Assembly: GCA_944319925.1 (NCBI GenBank)
Contig: CALUFQ010000035.1
Location: 1-32,591 of the forward strand
DNA from: an uncultured Paraprevotella sp.
GTDB taxonomy: Bacteria; Bacteroidota; Bacteroidia; Bacteroidales; Bacteroidaceae
Direction: 5' to 3'
DNA length: 32,591 nucleotides
Shown here one piece after another: positions 30,658 through 32,591 of this stretch (position 1 is its first letter; each line of letters begins with the position of its first letter). The notes beneath the pieces are model-generated. The model did no database searches. It saw nothing but the letters and a program-made list of their open reading frames with translations, and was not told where the DNA came from. The position numbers and the translations under genes were made by a program.

Positions 30658-32163
30658 ATGAGGCACATGAACGTATATGCTATCATCAACAAGTGCGTGG
30701 CCGGGTGGTGCGGCCTGTGGCTGGCTTCTCCCTTGGCGGCCCAGTCCGTCCGCATGGCGGGGAATTGGGGGCTGGAGGACGTGGTGGCCTTGGCCTGCCA
30801 GTCCTCGCCGGACGCGCAGGCCGCCCGCCACACTTTCCGTTCGGCCTATTGGGACTACCGTTCCTATCGTGCGAACTACCTGCCGTCGCTCACGCTCACC
30901 TCGAACCCCGGGCTGGACCGCGCCATCAACGAGGTGACCATGGACGACGGGTCGGTGCGCTTCGTGGAGCAGAACTACCTGAACACCGACCTCTCGCTCT
31001 CCCTGCAGCAGAACATCGCCTGGACGGGCGGCACACTCTCCCTGCAGACTTCGCTGCAGCGGATGGACTTGTTGAGCGACAAGACGTTCTCGTGGAAAAG
31101 TGTGCCGGTGAACGTGGCCTACAGCCAGTCGCTCTTCGGCTACAACAGCCTGAAGTGGAACCGCCGCATCTATCCCCTGCGCTACGAGGAGGCCCGCCGC
31201 GCCTATCTGGAGACGCTGGAACTGGTGGCCGCTACGGCGGTGGACAAGTTCTTCGCCTTCGTTCTGGCACAGAGCGACTACCGCACGGCCTGCCAGAACT
31301 ATGCCCAGGCCGACACGCTCTACCGTTTCGCCCAGGGGCGTTACCGCATCGGGACCACGACGGAGAACGAGATGCTCCAGCTGGAGGTCAACCTGCTGAA
31401 CGAGGAGACCAACCGCATGGACGCCCGCATCGCGATGAAGGAGTGCGCCCTGGACCTGCGTTCCTACCTGGGGCTGTCCGACGGCGATTCGTTGCCGGAC
31501 ATCCGGGTGTCGGACGGGTTGCCGGACGTGGTGGTCCACGAGGGAGAGGCCCTGCAATGGGCCCGCGTACACAGCCCGGACATCACGAACCTGCAACGCC
31601 GACGGGTGGAGGCCGACGCGGGCGTGGCGCAGGCCAAGGCCAATGCCGGACTGAAGGCCAGCCTCTATCTCCGCTTCGGCCTGACGCAGACTTCCGACCG
31701 CTTCTCCGAGGTTTACCGCGACCCGTCCCAACAGCAGGCCGTGAGCGTCGGCATCACCCTGCCCATCCTGGACTGGGGACGCGGACGCGGTCAGGTGCGC
31801 GTGGCCCGCTCGCAGCGCGACCTGGTGGAGACGCAGGTGGAGCAGAGCCTCACGGACTTCGACCAGAACGTGCGCAAGCTCGTCGGGCAGTTCAACCTGC
31901 AGGCGATGCGCGTCCGCGTGGCGGCCCGGACGGACAGCACGGCCTTGCGCCGTAGCGAGGTGGCCCGCCGCCTCTACCTGTTGGGACGGTCCAGCGTGCT
32001 CGACCTGAACGCTTCCATCGAGGAGAAGGATGCCGCCCGCCGGAACTACCTGAACGCCCTGCACACCTATTGGAGCCTCTACTACACCCTGCGCAGCCTG
32101 ACGCTGTACGACTTCCGCGCGGGGCGGCCCTTGCAGGCGGACTATGAAGGATTGATAGAATAA
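30658..32163 (+). CDS. TolC-family outer membrane efflux protein
   Basis: The protein of about 501 residues begins with a signal peptide (cleavage after LAAQS, about residue 30) and has the duplicated helical layout of TolC-like channels: a first half with strands (SLTLTSNPGL, LSLSLQQNIAWTGGTLSLQTSLQ) and long helices (YEEARRAYLETLELVAATAVDKFFAFVLAQ), and a second half with VSVGITLPILDWGRGRGQVRVARSQ. It would form the outer-membrane exit of a tripartite pump. A membrane-fusion gene follows 12 nt later. The start at 30658 is preceded by GGAAAAGAAACGGG; 30667 is an alternative. The long upstream extension in this frame to 30412 crosses the promoter and is rejected. Confidence 0.92.
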   Translation: MRHMNVYAIINKCVAGWCGLWLASPLAAQSVRMAGNWGLEDVVALACQSSPDAQAARHTFRSAYWDYRSYRANYLPSLTLTSNPGLDRAINEVTMDDGSVRFVEQNYLNTDLSLSLQQNIAWTGGTLSLQTSLQRMDLLSDKTFSWKSVPVNVAYSQSLFGYNSLKWNRRIYPLRYEEARRAYLETLELVAATAVDKFFAFVLAQSDYRTACQNYAQADTLYRFAQGRYRIGTTTENEMLQLEVNLLNEETNRMDARIAMKECALDLRSYLGLSDGDSLPDIRVSDGLPDVVVHEGEALQWARVHSPDITNLQRRRVEADAGVAQAKANAGLKASLYLRFGLTQTSDRFSEVYRDPSQQQAVSVGITLPILDWGRGRGQVRVARSQRDLVETQVEQSLTDFDQNVRKLVGQFNLQAMRVRVAARTDSTALRRSEVARRLYLLGRSSVLDLNASIEEKDAARRNYLNALHTYWSLYYTLRSLTLYDFRAGRPLQADYEGLIE

Positions 32164-32175
32164 AAGGTACATCTT

Positions 32176-32591
32176 ATGGATATCAAGTTACAAAAGAAAC
32201 CGTGGCTCGTGCGCCACAAGTATTACGTGATTGGAGGCGTGCTCTTTGCCGCACTGGCCGTTTACACGCTGGTGCTGCAATGCTCGCCCGCCCGGCAACG
32301 GGTGTCGGCCGGGGCGTTGGGCATCGCCGAAGTGGCGGAGGCCGACTTCCTGGAGTATGTGGAGCAGGAGGGCGTGGTGCAGCCCATGCTGGCCCTGAAG
32401 GTGAACAGCCGCGTGGGCGGCTACGTGGAGCGCATCGTCGTGGAGGAGGGTGCGCGGGTGGAGCAGGGCGACACCATCCTGTTGCTGTCCAACCCCGAAC
32501 TGATAGAGGAGGTGGAGGCGCAGGAGGACGCGCTGCACAAGCAGCTCATGGCCTACCGCGAGCAGGAAATCGAGATGGAGCAGAAGACGCT
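32176..32591 (+). CDS. Efflux pump membrane-fusion protein (HlyD/RND type), partial
   Basis: The gene begins at 32176, 12 nt after the TolC-like gene, and runs off the window after about 138 codons. A single N-terminal membrane segment (about 14-33, VIGGVLFAALAVYTLVLQC) is followed by the biotinyl-lipoyl-like part, VEQEGVVQPMLALKVNSRVGGYVERIVVEEGARVEQGDTILLLSNPEL, and the start of a helical hairpin (IEEVEAQEDALHKQL). This is the periplasmic adaptor of a tripartite exporter; the inner-membrane component (ABC or RND) should be downstream. Confidence 0.92.
   Translation, partial: MDIKLQKKPWLVRHKYYVIGGVLFAALAVYTLVLQCSPARQRVSAGALGIAEVAEADFLEYVEQEGVVQPMLALKVNSRVGGYVERIVVEEGARVEQGDTILLLSNPELIEEVEAQEDALHKQLMAYREQEIEMEQKT

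Noticed and set aside
30538-32172. Minus-strand open frame of 544 codons opposite the TolC-like gene
   Set aside because: Antisense shadow of the outer membrane efflux protein.
1-32591. CRISPR array, tRNA or rRNA genes, SusC/SusD pair
   Set aside because: No regularly spaced direct repeats, no recognisable tRNA cloverleaf or rRNA sequence, and no TonB-dependent transporter or SusD-like gene was found on either strand.

Overview
The window looks like chromosomal DNA of a Bacteroidales bacterium, probably a gut or oral relative of Prevotella/Bacteroides. The main evidence is repeated TAnnTTTG (-7) promoter boxes, few Shine-Dalgarno sites, the DUF177-rpmF-fabH-era-der gene order, HQLGTP-type histidine kinase, SusR/HTCS-like propeller regulator, tandem GH31 glycosidases and a DAHP synthase fused to chorismate mutase. 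Species cannot be decided from the sequence alone.

Layout. 1-6.0 kb (minus strand): a sensor kinase, then DUF177, rpmF, fabH, era, der and a small DUF4878-like lipoprotein. Intrinsic terminators sit on both sides of fabH. 6.0-6.97 kb: a gene-poor strip with a 195-bp foldback element, the decayed 3' end of an IS66 transposase and several short palindromic repeats. 6.97-14.1 kb (plus): two GH31 glycosidases, the second a 1445-residue multidomain protein, followed by a 60-residue peptide gene. 14.3-20.6 kb (minus): a cobalamin nucleotide-loop cluster cobU-cobT-cobS-cobC, an unusual membrane one-component regulator only 4 nt behind cobC, and a SIMPL protein. 20.8-25.0 kb (minus): a Phe/Tyr operon pheA-aminotransferase-DAHP synthase/chorismate mutase-tyrA. 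25.1-27.6 kb: a TPR protein diverging from glmS. 27.6-32.6 kb: an NtrY/NtrC-like two-component pair (minus) diverging from a TolC/HlyD-type efflux operon that runs off the window.

The most striking signal is the leader of the Phe/Tyr operon. A good Bacteroides-type promoter is followed by a 34-codon reading frame with ten consecutive Phe/Tyr codons (YFYFFFYFYF), then a 12-bp GC-rich hairpin with a U tract that ends 22 nt before the pheA start. A 9-nt segment inside the leader frame can pair with the 5' arm of the terminator, and the same segment can be sequestered by the Phe/Tyr codons themselves. This is a complete set of parts for ribosome-mediated transcription attenuation of aromatic amino acid synthesis, in a phylum where such leaders are little characterised as far as I know.

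How the genes work together. The DAHP synthase/chorismate mutase fusion supplies prephenate; pheA and tyrA pull it to phenylpyruvate and hydroxyphenylpyruvate, and the aminotransferase can finish Phe and Tyr. The cob genes activate cobinamide and attach the lower ligand, consistent with salvage. The NtrC-like regulator probably drives the efflux operon through a candidate sigma-54 site.
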